Below, in pieces: positions 1 through 6,231 of a stretch of 18,564 nt of DNA (position 1 is the stretch's first letter; the number at the start of each line of letters is the position of its first letter). The DNA is from an uncultured Oscillospiraceae bacterium. GTDB taxonomy: Bacteria > Bacillota_A > Clostridia > Oscillospirales > Oscillospiraceae. Made by a program: the position numbers and the translations under genes. The notes below the pieces were generated by a model. That model saw nothing but the letters and a program-made list of their open reading frames with translations, was not told the origin of the DNA and searched no databases. The stretch covers positions 1 to 18,564 of the forward strand of contig CAJTTS010000066.1 in NCBI GenBank assembly GCA_910579155.1, written 5' to 3'.

Positions 1-4
1 GTCC

Positions 5-475
5 TTACCAGCGGTAGTGGGCGAACGCCTTGTTGGCCTCGGCCATCTTGTGGGTGTCCTCGCGCTTCTTCACGGCGGAACCCGTATTGTTGGCGGCGTC
101 CATGATTTCGCCGGCCAGGCGCTCCTTCATGGTCTTCTCACCGCGGTTGCGGGAGTAGTTGGTCAGCCAGCGCAGACCCAAAGTCTGACGGCGCTCGGGT
201 CGGACCTCCATGGGGACCTGATAAGTGGAGCCGCCCACACGGCGGGACTTGGTCTCCAGGGAAGGCATAATGTTCTCAATCGCGGTGTTAAAGATTTCCA
301 GCGGCTCTTTACCGGTCTTGTCCTTGATGATGTCAAAGGCACCATAGACGACCTTCTGGGCTACGCCCTTCTTGCCGTCCAGCATGATGCTGTTGACGAG
401 CTTAGTGACTAAGACGGAATTATACAGCGGGTCGGGTAAAACCTCCCGCTTGGGTACGTTACCACGTCTGGGCAC
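5..475 (-). CDS. rpsG: 30S ribosomal protein S7
   Basis: This 156-residue protein is bacterial S7, which nucleates assembly of the 3' domain of 16S rRNA and forms the head of the 30S subunit near the E site. It starts [11 protein letters not shown] and carries the S7 signatures [28 protein letters not shown] and the [13 protein letters not shown] helix. Its length is the usual one for bacteria. The start is GTG, fixed by an AAGGAGGG ribosome binding site seven bases upstream. It follows rpsL on the same strand with an unusually wide gap of about 188 bases that holds a small hairpin. The gene ends four bases inside the window edge, so the expected next gene (fusA) would lie outside. Confidence 0.98.
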   Translation of the reverse strand: MPRRGNVPKREVLPDPLYNSVLVTKLVNSIMLDGKKGVAQKVVYGAFDIIKDKTGKEPLEIFNTAIENIMPSLETKSRRVGGSTYQVPMEVRPERRQTLGLRWLTNYSRNRGEKTMKERLAGEIMDAANNTGSAVKKREDTHKMAEANKAFAHYRW

Positions 476-606
476 TTCGCTTCCCTCCTTCTACATAGAA
501 TTAGAATTCATAGGTACTCGAAGTTTTCCAAGCCGTGACGGCTCAAAAACATCTCCGTACAATGCCTGTCCGAGGCCTACCCATAAATATATGGAATAAA
601 CGCTCG

Positions 607-625
607 GCAAGGCTTTCGGCCTTGC
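607..625 (-). other. Small hairpin in the rpsL-rpsG spacer
   Basis: A 7-bp perfect stem (GCAAGGC / GCCTTGC) with a five-base loop lies just after rpsL. No run of T follows on the minus strand, so it is unlikely to be an intrinsic terminator. An RNA processing or stability element is possible. The flanking bases on the minus strand (GAGTTTTGCGCACG) resemble one block of the dispersed repeat seen at 1170-1320 and 9451-9726. Confidence 0.5.
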
Positions 626-663
626 GCGCGTGCGCAAAACTCGTGATGGGCGAAGAAGCTGAA

Positions 664-1089
664 TTACTTCTTCTTGGCAGCCTTGGGCCGCTTGGCGCCG
701 TACTTGGAGCGGGCCTGCATCCGGCCGTTGACGCCCTGGGTGTCCAGCGTGCCGCGGATGATGTGGTAACGAACGCCGGGCAGGTCCTTGACACGACCGC
801 CGCGGATCATGACCACGGAGTGCTCCTGCAGGTTGTGGCCCACGCCGGGGATATAGGCGGTGACCTCGTAGCCGTTGGTCAGGCGCACACGGGCGATCTT
901 ACGCAGCGCGGAGTTCGGCTTCTTCGGGGTGGAAGTACGAACGGCGGTGCACACGCCCCGCTTCTGGGGAGAGGGCAGGTCGGTCTCCTTGTTCTTCAGG
1001 GTGTTCAGACCGTGCTGCATGGCGGGAGAGTTGGACTTGTAGGTGCTCTTCTCGCGGCCCTTGCGGACCAGTTGGTTAAAAGTAGGCAT
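664..1089 (-). CDS. rpsL: 30S ribosomal protein S12
   Basis: This 141-residue protein is S12, which sits at the decoding centre and controls translational accuracy. It has the family hallmarks [43 protein letters not shown], the ITGEGHN-equivalent loop [12 protein letters not shown], and the basic C-terminus. Lys is present in the [11 protein letters not shown] segment, where streptomycin-resistance substitutions usually arise, so the sequence looks like the sensitive type. The ATG start is preceded by AAAGGAGG. It lies between the L7Ae-like gene and rpsG in the usual Bacillota order, with a 165-base spacer upstream that is repeat-like. Confidence 0.98.
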   Translation of the reverse strand: MPTFNQLVRKGREKSTYKSNSPAMQHGLNTLKNKETDLPSPQKRGVCTAVRTSTPKKPNSALRKIARVRLTNGYEVTAYIPGVGHNLQEHSVVMIRGGRVKDLPGVRYHIIRGTLDTQGVNGRMQARSKYGAKRPKAAKKK

Positions 1090-1169
1090 GATTTTCCTCC
1101 TTTCAATGAATATATATTTTAACGAACCATCCGAAGATTATTCGCTAAAACCGGAAAAAGTTGGTGCGC

Positions 1170-1320
1170 GGTCATGGTTCTTTCGCTGTTGTCATGCTCC
1201 GCCTGTTCGCAACGCGCGGCTTCGCTCCGACTCGGGCAAAACTCAGTTCCACCTTTAGTGGGCCTTGGACTTTTGCCCCCGCTCCGCTCCATCCGCGCTG
1301 TTCACGACGGCTCCGCACGC
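1170..1320 (-). repeat. Degenerate copy of a dispersed GC-rich repeat
   Basis: Read on the minus strand, this stretch has three blocks in the same order as the spacer at 9451-9726. Block one is GGAGCGGAGCGGGGGCAAAAG (here versus GGAGTGTAGCGAGGGCAAAAG there). Block two is GTTTTGCCCGAGTCGGAGCGAA (versus GTTTTGCACGAGACGGAGCGAA). Block three is an AACAGGCGGAGCATGACAA segment (versus AACGGGAGCGTGACAA). GGGCAAAA and TTTTGCCC (1271-1278 and 1234-1241) can pair as the base of a hairpin, and this pairing is also kept in the other copy. The limits are approximate. The element overlaps the 3' end of the L7Ae gene. Confidence 0.65.
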
Positions 1321-1539
1321 AGCTCCCACAGCGATGCCGCATGCGCGCCCCAGGGCCTTCATGGAGTCCGTCCAGGCGACCTCCACGTTCCGCTCACCCG
1401 CCTGACGCTCCAGGGGCTCGGTGAGCTGGGGATCGGCATCCTTTGCCAGGTACAGGCGCTTGGCCCGACCGTTCAGCAGTGCCCGACGGACCTGCTTGAC
1501 GCCCACTACTTTGTCGGAGTTTTGCAGTTCGCTCAGCAC
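1255..1539 (-). CDS. ybxF: L7Ae-family ribosomal protein, YbxF-like
   Basis: This 94-residue protein belongs to the L7Ae/L30e/S12e/Gadd45 family. The Bacillus relatives (YbxF, YlxQ) bind kink-turn RNA. It shows KVVGVKQVRRALLNGRAKRLYLAKDAD near the N-terminus and the SMKALGRACGIAVGAA motif near residues 59-74. GTG at 1537-1539 is chosen as the start because AAAGGGAGG sits eight bases upstream. A longer frame opens with TTG at 1566, but that codon has no ribosome site and lies almost at the predicted transcription start. The fold should end near residue 79. The last 15 residues (NSADGAERGQKSKAH) are encoded by a dispersed repeat and look like an acquired tail. It is the first gene of the rpsL-rpsG transcription unit. 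Confidence 0.9.
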   Translation of the reverse strand: MLSELQNSDKVVGVKQVRRALLNGRAKRLYLAKDADPQLTEPLERQAGERNVEVAWTDSMKALGRACGIAVGAACGAVVNSADGAERGQKSKAH

Positions 1540-1577
1540 CGGACAAGCCTCCCTTTTGCGTACCAACGCAATTTGAA

Positions 1578-1606
1578 ATTATAACACACAGGCAACAGTT
1601 CGTCAA
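1578..1606 (-). promoter_or_regulatory. Sigma-A promoter of the L7Ae-rpsL-rpsG operon
   Basis: On the minus strand TTGACG (1601-1606) and TATAAT (1578-1583) are separated by exactly 17 bases. Transcription should begin near 1571, giving a leader of about 30 bases before the GTG start at 1539. The str operon here therefore has its own strong promoter and is not simply read through from rpoBC. Confidence 0.88.
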
Positions 1607-1671
1607 GCCGATTTCAACTGTTTCACAACCTTTTTTCCGGCTTCGGCGGGGATTTCTTTGTCGAAAACGTC

Positions 1672-1706
1672 AAAAAGAACCCCGCCCGGGCGGGCAGGGC
1701 TCTTTT
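1672..1706 (-). terminator. Intrinsic terminator after the PTS gene
   Basis: Read on the minus strand, AAAGAGCCCTGCC pairs with GGCGGGGTTCTTT (13 pairs, two of them G-T) around the loop CGCCCG, and a short T run follows. It lies 10 bases past the stop codon of the PfoR-like gene and isolates it from the ribosomal operon. Confidence 0.85.
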
Positions 1707-1716
1707 GCGCGTAAAA

Positions 1717-2814
1717 TCAGTCCAGCTTCAGGTCGCCTTCCTTGATCCACCCCATCCGCCGGAACAGCAGGCCGAAGGCCCAGCACAGCACCGCCGGAAG
1801 CACGAAGGAGATCAGGATCAGCCCGGCCCACTCAAAGGCCCCCGGAGTGATGGCGGCCGCGCCGTTGGCCAAAGCCTGCTCGCTGGGGGCAATCCAGCCC
1901 GTCCATACGCCAATCTGCCCCACCAGACCGCAGGTGCCCATGCCCGCGGACACCGGAGGCCCGTTCATCTCCAGCCGGAACAGACAGGTGGCAATGGGGC
2001 CGGTGATGGCGGAGGTCAAAATGGCGGGCAGCCAGATTTTCGGGTTTTTCACGATGTTGCCCATTTGCAGCATAGAGGTGCCGATTCCCTGGCTCACCAG
2101 GCCGCCCCAACCGTTTTCCCGGAAGGACAGCACGGCGAAGCCCACCATATTGGCGCAGCAGCCCGCCACCGCCGCGCCCCCCGCCAGGCCCGTCAGGCTG
2201 AACGCGGCGCAGATGGCGGCGGAGGAGATGGGCAGAGTCAGGGCCATGCCGATGACCACGCTCACCAGGACTCCCATCAATAGGGGTTGCTCGTCGGTGG
2301 CCAGCCGGGTGATGTTGCCAATGGCGGTGGCGGCGGTGCCGATGGCCGGGGCCAGCAGGGCGGACAGCCCCACGCCCACCAGAATCGTCACCAGCGGGGT
2401 GACCAGAATATCCACCTTGGTCTCCTTTGAGACCGCCTTGCCGAACTCCGCCGCAATGATGGCGATGAACAGCACCGCCAGCGGCCCGCCGGCGCCCTTT
2501 CCGCCATCCAAGGTAACGCTGCCCAGGGCGTTGGCAGCGTAACCCACCGTCGCCAGGGAGAACAGCACCATGGGCGGGGCCTTCAGCGCCCAACCGATGG
2601 CCACGGCCATGGCCGCGCCGCTCATGGCGGAGGCGTAATTGCCCACATCCACCAAAAATTGCAGGCCGGTCTGTTCCCCAAGGGTCTTGACAATGGTGCC
2701 GATCAGCAACGAGCAGAACAGGCCCTGGGCCATGGCCCCCAGGGCGTCGATACCGTAGCGCTTGCCGGATATCTCGATGTCTTTTCGTTTCAGGAACGCT
2801 TTAATTTTTTCCAT
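1717..2814 (-). CDS. PTS EIIC-like membrane protein, PfoR-like
   Basis: This 365-residue polytopic membrane protein matches the PTS_EIIC_2 family, which includes PfoR of Clostridium perfringens. After a charged cytoplasmic start (MEKIKAFLKRKDIEISGKRYG) it has roughly ten hydrophobic segments. The conserved loop EMNGPPVSAGMGTCGLVGQIG lies in the second half, and the C-terminal tail is basic and then acidic. No EIIA or EIIB domain or gene is present, as is usual for stand-alone members of this family. The substrate is unknown, and a transport role is inferred from the family only. The start has an AGGTGAGG ribosome site. The gene is monocistronic by layout, with its own promoter, a large operator and a terminator. 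A regulatory role, as first proposed for PfoR, cannot be judged from the sequence. Confidence 0.85.
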   Translation of the reverse strand: MEKIKAFLKRKDIEISGKRYGIDALGAMAQGLFCSLLIGTIVKTLGEQTGLQFLVDVGNYASAMSGAAMAVAIGWALKAPPMVLFSLATVGYAANALGSVTLDGGKGAGGPLAVLFIAIIAAEFGKAVSKETKVDILVTPLVTILVGVGLSALLAPAIGTAATAIGNITRLATDEQPLLMGVLVSVVIGMALTLPISSAAICAAFSLTGLAGGAAVAGCCANMVGFAVLSFRENGWGGLVSQGIGTSMLQMGNIVKNPKIWLPAILTSAITGPIATCLFRLEMNGPPVSAGMGTCGLVGQIGVWTGWIAPSEQALANGAAAITPGAFEWAGLILISFVLPAVLCWAFGLLFRRMGWIKEGDLKLD

Positions 2815-2839
2815 TTTCCCTCACCTTCAAACGATAAGC

Positions 2840-2873
2840 AGTCCATATTAGTGTCATGACACCAATATGGACT
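2840..2873. promoter_or_regulatory. 34-bp palindromic operator at the PTS promoter
   Basis: The 34 bases form a near-perfect palindrome with one mismatched pair. The arms begin AGTCCATATT and the centre is GTGTCATGACAC. It begins directly beside the -10 box and covers the predicted transcription start of the PTS gene, where a bound repressor would block the polymerase. The centre resembles sites of GntR-type or similar dimeric repressors, but the regulator is not in the window. It could also fold as a hairpin in the mRNA leader. Confidence 0.85.
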
Positions 2874-2901
2874 ATTATACAGACTGGGGGAAAAATGTCA
2901 A
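2874..2901 (-). promoter_or_regulatory. Sigma-A promoter of the PTS gene
   Basis: On the minus strand TTGACA (2896-2901) and TATAAT (2874-2879) are 16 bases apart. Both hexamers match consensus. The promoter lies inside the last codons of the HNH nuclease gene, and the TAA stop codon of that gene is part of the -10 box. The palindromic operator begins at the next base downstream. Confidence 0.9.
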
Positions 2902-3588
2902 TCGGCTTTTTGCCCAAAGCCGGGTCCTTTTCCGATCCTCTTTACTATCGGGGCCGGGGCCGCCCCGCCATCTGTCCCGGCCGCCGTTCCTCCGCGCGGC
3001 CCGTTCCTCCCTTTCCCGCCGCTGTTGCAGCCTGCGCTGCTCTTCGGCCTTTTCCGAGCGTTCGGCCTCCTGCTTCTCCGCCGCCTGGCGCTCCCGGCGG
3101 GAGCCGCCCGCCGACAGGCCGGGCATGGAGTCGCTTTTGCTCTCGTTACAGCGGGCGTGGGCGGGCTGGAGGTTGCTTGGGTCGCTGCTCATGACCCGGA
3201 CGAAGTCCTCCGGGATCGCTCCGCCTGTCCAGTTCTTGCCATGCTCCTGCATGGCTTTCTGGGCGGACTGCATCGTATACTCCCGCCAGGGAATTTTGTG
3301 ATCGGCGTGGCCGCAGGTGTCATTGATCGCGGTGTTGCACAGTTGGCAGGTCACCCCTCCTGTGCCGCCGGATCCCCCCATCACCGACTCCCGAACGCCC
3401 GGGGCGAAGGCAGGCCGCCGTCCATCCCAGGGCGTTCCGGGGGAATAGGCGACCTTCCGATCAGTGGCGCGCTCAATGCGCCGCACCGCACCCCGAAAAG
3501 TATTACTGTTAAGCAGGGAGTTTCTGGTCCTGGCGTTACGGCATTTTTCGCCATCTTCACAGTCAGGGTCTCCGCACCACCAGCACAT
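2875..3588 (-). CDS. HNH endonuclease with charged tail
   Basis: This 237-residue protein has an HNH (beta-beta-alpha metal) nuclease core. C81 and C84 form the CxxC zinc knuckle half, DH at 96-97 supplies the catalytic His, and the LQPAHARCNESK segment at 140-151 carries the second half with H144 and C147. N139 fits the middle Asn. A second Cys cluster at the N-terminus (C2, C5, C10, C16) looks like another zinc site. Residues about 162-205 are very rich in Glu, Arg and Gln and probably form a long helix or coiled coil, followed by a basic Gly/Arg tail. The ATG overlaps the TAA of the DUF2589 gene (TAATG), so translation is probably coupled. The final residues (SRLTFFPQSV) are encoded by the PTS promoter. 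The substrate is unknown; nuclease activity is inferred from motifs. Confidence 0.85.
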   Translation of the reverse strand: MCWWCGDPDCEDGEKCRNARTRNSLLNSNTFRGAVRRIERATDRKVAYSPGTPWDGRRPAFAPGVRESVMGGSGGTGGVTCQLCNTAINDTCGHADHKIPWREYTMQSAQKAMQEHGKNWTGGAIPEDFVRVMSSDPSNLQPAHARCNESKSDSMPGLSAGGSRRERQAAEKQEAERSEKAEEQRRLQQRREREERAARRNGGRDRWRGGPGPDSKEDRKRTRLWAKSRLTFFPQSV

Positions 3589-4157
3589 TACTTACCACTC
3601 CCGTCGGAGGTGATAGGCTCGATGACGGAGGCAAAAATGGAGCTGAGCTTGGCCATGCCCTCCACCGGCTGCTGCTGCACCGCCCGGGCATAAATTTCGT
3701 ATTTGGCCGACTTGTCGGTACTGCGGGTGTTTTCCGTGTGGCTGGACACTTTGCCGCTGATGTCGGCATGGAACCCCCACCCGGAGTAACCGCCGGTAGC
3801 GGTGCTCTCGTCATCGGTACCGGCTTTGCTCACCTCCTGGGTCTTGACCTCCATGGAAAAGCGGACGGTAGCCTCGTCCATGGTGAAGGAGGGCAGGGGC
3901 ACCAGGGCCAGCAAGGGGGCCTGAACCTGGCAGGCTACCATATGGGTTTCGCCGTTCTCATTCACCACAGGCCGGTTCAGGTTGAAGGTGATGACCTTGG
4001 CGTCCCCGTCCTTACCGTTGACAAAGGCCAGCTTAAATAGGGAGTCCAAGTAGACCTTGCACAGTTCGGCCTGACCCTTGGCCACCTCAAGGATGGGCTG
4101 CGCGATGAGCAGGCCCAGAGGCAGTCCCTGCATGTCTTTCGTTACGTTTTCCGCCAT
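3588..4157 (-). CDS. DUF2589 family protein
   Basis: This 189-residue protein fits the DUF2589 family of unknown function. It has the typical N-terminal helix region (LPLGLLIAQPILEVAKGQA, residues 12-30) followed by a beta-rich domain. The family core is at residues 78-104, with PLLALVPLPSFTMDEATVRF, and a long Ser/Thr-rich region at about 107-155 contains a predicted beta segment (SGWGFHADISGKVSS). The end, GMAKLSSIFASVI, also fits the family. There is no signal peptide or membrane segment. AAGGAGG precedes the ATG. The gene is third in a tight four-gene operon between a shorter related protein and the HNH nuclease. A binding or scaffold role is a guess; no catalytic motif is visible. Confidence 0.78.
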   Translation of the reverse strand: MAENVTKDMQGLPLGLLIAQPILEVAKGQAELCKVYLDSLFKLAFVNGKDGDAKVITFNLNRPVVNENGETHMVACQVQAPLLALVPLPSFTMDEATVRFSMEVKTQEVSKAGTDDESTATGGYSGWGFHADISGKVSSHTENTRSTDKSAKYEIYARAVQQQPVEGMAKLSSIFASVIEPITSDGSGK

Positions 4158-4174
4158 AAAAATCCTCCTTAAAA

Positions 4175-4585
4175 TCAGATACTTTGACTTGCGTTGTCAT
4201 TGATGCGGGCGATCCCCTCGCTGGGGGAGCCGCATTGGAAGAGTAGCTCAATGGTGTTTCCGTTTTCCTCCAGCGGGGCGGGAGATACCTTCAGGGGGTG
4301 GCCGTCTTCCGCAGAAGGCGCCACATTCAGCCGTACCCGGACCTGCTCCAGCCGCATGGTGTTATGGTTGCACAAGGCCACCAGAGGCACTTCGAGCGGG
4401 CTTTCGCCCTGCCCACCGGGGTGGCTCAGCAATACGGTCCGGGGAATTCGGGGGGTACGGACGGCATCCCCCCCTTCCGAGGGGAGGAAATAGTCGAGAT
4501 ACTGCCGAAGGGCCGCATCCTCAAGGGCAGCCTGGGCCTGCTGGACGGACAGGCCCACCCCGGTAATCAATTCCCGCAATTCCAT
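4175..4585 (-). CDS. Short DUF2589-like protein
   Basis: This 136-residue protein has no family that I recognise firmly, but its middle resembles the DUF2589 core encoded next door. LEVPLVALCNHNTMRLEQVRVRLNV (residues 64-88) lines up with QVQAPLLALVPLPSFTMDEATVRFSMEV, sharing the PL-AL turn, the acidic residue and the alternating V-R pattern. An N-terminal helix (ELITGVGLSVQQAQAALEDA) also parallels the helix of the neighbour. The end, ELLFQCGSPSEGIARINDN, is a likely conserved motif of its own. GGGAGG precedes the ATG, and the gap to the DUF2589 start is 17 bases. It is most simply a divergent paralogue or partner subunit of the DUF2589 protein. This is inference from pattern similarity. Confidence 0.75.
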   Translation of the reverse strand: MELRELITGVGLSVQQAQAALEDAALRQYLDYFLPSEGGDAVRTPRIPRTVLLSHPGGQGESPLEVPLVALCNHNTMRLEQVRVRLNVAPSAEDGHPLKVSPAPLEENGNTIELLFQCGSPSEGIARINDNASQSI

Positions 4586-4598
4586 GCTTCCGCCTCCC

Positions 4599-4823
4599 TT
4601 AACTTCGAGTCAGGACGCAGACCCGCTCTATGGGTATCCCGTATTTTTGCTGAAGAACATCCAATTGGGACCCCACTTCCACAATTTGATGCCCTTCCCC
4701 TGCGGGAGCCCAGACGGCATACCGATCCAGCTCAGTAGCCTTGCCGTCAATCTCCACGGGCTGGCTGCTTCCCAAATCGGTGATAAAACATTTCCCGCCG
4801 AAATGATCTTGCCATTGATCCAT
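4599..4823 (-). CDS. Small conserved-looking protein of unknown function
   Basis: This 74-residue protein is not recognised. It is acidic, soluble and lacks a signal peptide or membrane segment. The predicted pattern is a run of short beta strands (KCFITDLG, QPVEIDGKA, DRYAVWAPA, HQIVEVG) followed by a helix (SQLDVLQQKYG) and a last strand (RVCVLTR). It is the first gene of the operon with the two DUF2589-type proteins and the HNH nuclease, 13 bases before the next start. The reading frame is supported by an AAAGGGTG ribosome site eight bases before the ATG and by the GGGAGG of the next gene placed directly after its stop. No clear promoter was found upstream, though TATAAC sits near 4845. 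Confidence 0.7.
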   Translation of the reverse strand: MDQWQDHFGGKCFITDLGSSQPVEIDGKATELDRYAVWAPAGEGHQIVEVGSQLDVLQQKYGIPIERVCVLTRS

Positions 4824-4965
4824 AATGTGTCACCCTTTCCGGTTATAATTGAAGGAGCGCATACCTTCCGCCACAGCCCCGAAACGGGGGAAAAGTTGTA
4901 TATTCTCATACACCGCACAAAAAATTTATCGGCCACAGGTTGGAGTGGCGCCCAATTCCGCCAAC

Positions 4966-5011
4966 GGACAAGCAACGGCGCCTTCCCGCGCCGGCGTTCC
5001 GGGACTTGTCC
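4966..5011. other. Imperfect dyad between two minus-strand operons
   Basis: GGACAAG and CTTGTCC pair over seven bases across a 32-base interior that can itself form a GGCGC/GCGCC stem. It lies downstream of the aldo/keto reductase gene. No T run follows closely, so it is only a weak terminator candidate. The rest of the 242-base gap shows no feature I can support. Confidence 0.35.
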
Positions 5012-5065
5012 GCAGCCAGGTCATACATCGGCGGCACCAGGCTTTTTTACGCCCGCGGGGCCGGT

Positions 5066-6217
5066 TCAGACTTGGAACAGCCGTGCTGTTTCCATCATCC
5101 GCTCCGCGATCTTCACCCCAAAGGGGCACCGGCTCTCACAACTTTTGCAGCCGACGCACTCGTCCGCGTGGTGATCCAGGGCCTCATAGTGGGCCTTTAC
5201 CGTGGCGGGCACAGACTGCTGCATGGAGGCCAGGTCGTAGTACTTGTTTACGATTGCGATGTCAATATTGACGGGGCAGGGCCGGCAGTGGCCGCAGTAG
5301 GTACACTCCCCTTGTCCAAAGGTGTGCTTGGGGGCGCGGGCCAGTACGCTGGCGTAGTCTTTCTCCTCCTCGGCGGCAGTCTCGTAGGCTACGGCCTGCT
5401 CTACATGCTCCGGCGTGTCATACCCTGCCAGCACCGACGCCACGGCAGGCCGGGTAAGGCAATAATGAATGCACTGCACCGGCGTCAGCGCCGTGCCGAA
5501 GGGGGAGCGCTTTTCGTCAAACAGCCGCCCCCCGGCATAGGGCTTCATGACGGTGATCCCCACGTCGTGCCGCTCACACAGCCTGTACAGCTCAGCCCGC
5601 TGGGGGTCGATGCCGCCCAATTCTTCCTGGAAATTCTCCCAGTCAAAATAGGTATCCAGATTGTCTGTGGTGGGGTGCATATCAAAGGCCGGGTTGACGC
5701 TGAACAGCAGCATTTCCACAACGCCGCTTTCCACCGCTTTTTTGGCCATCGCGGGGTTGTGGGTGCTCATACCGATGTGGCGAATGGTTCCGGTGTCCTT
5801 CAGTTCCTTCACATAGTCCAGAAAAGGACCGCTCATGGCGGCGTTCCAGTCGCTCTCCGTGTCAACAAAGTGGATCATCCCCAGGTCGATGTAGTCGGTT
5901 TGGAGCCGCGCCAGCAGGTCCTCAAACGCCTCTTTGCACCTGTCTACGTCCCGGGTACGGACGTACTGCCCGTCCTGCCAGGTGGAACCGATGTGCCCCT
6001 GGATGTACCAGCGATCCCGCCGCCCGCTCAGCGCCAGGCCCAGATTGGTGCGCACCTCCGGATTTGACATCCAGCAGTCCAGGATGTTGATACCCAACTC
6101 TCCCGCCCGGTCCAAAACGGTTTTGCACTCCTGGGCGCTGTGCCGCTCCATCCATTCCGCGCCAAAGCCAATCTCGCTGACCATCAGGCCGGTTCTGCCA
6201 AGTCTGCGGTATTTCAT
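5066..6217 (-). CDS. Aldo/keto reductase-like protein with two [4Fe-4S] motifs
   Basis: This 383-residue protein has an aldo/keto reductase TIM barrel (about residues 1-290) and a C-terminal bacterial ferredoxin domain. The barrel begins MKYRRLGRTGLMVSEIGFG and keeps D47, H116 (MIHFVD), the GTIRHIGMSTHN strand and VMKPYAGG. The ferredoxin part has two clusters of ligands: C305, C308, C311, C314 and C354, C357, C360, C364. The canonical AKR tetrad is Asp-Tyr-Lys-His, but the Tyr position lies in CWMSNPE and the Lys strand reads WYIQGHIG, so Tyr and Lys appear to be missing. The redox partner and substrate are unknown. AAGGAGG overlaps the stop of the preceding ArsC-like gene, so the two form an operon. 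Confidence 0.88.
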   Translation of the reverse strand: MKYRRLGRTGLMVSEIGFGAEWMERHSAQECKTVLDRAGELGINILDCWMSNPEVRTNLGLALSGRRDRWYIQGHIGSTWQDGQYVRTRDVDRCKEAFEDLLARLQTDYIDLGMIHFVDTESDWNAAMSGPFLDYVKELKDTGTIRHIGMSTHNPAMAKKAVESGVVEMLLFSVNPAFDMHPTTDNLDTYFDWENFQEELGGIDPQRAELYRLCERHDVGITVMKPYAGGRLFDEKRSPFGTALTPVQCIHYCLTRPAVASVLAGYDTPEHVEQAVAYETAAEEEKDYASVLARAPKHTFGQGECTYCGHCRPCPVNIDIAIVNKYYDLASMQQSVPATVKAHYEALDHHADECVGCKSCESRCPFGVKIAERMMETARLFQV

Positions 6218-6231
6218 AGTTTTTATCCTCC

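Noticed and set aside
4877..4889. CCCCG-AAA-CGGGG hairpin upstream of the 74-aa gene as a terminator
   Set aside because: The stem is only five bases and no T run follows on the minus strand.
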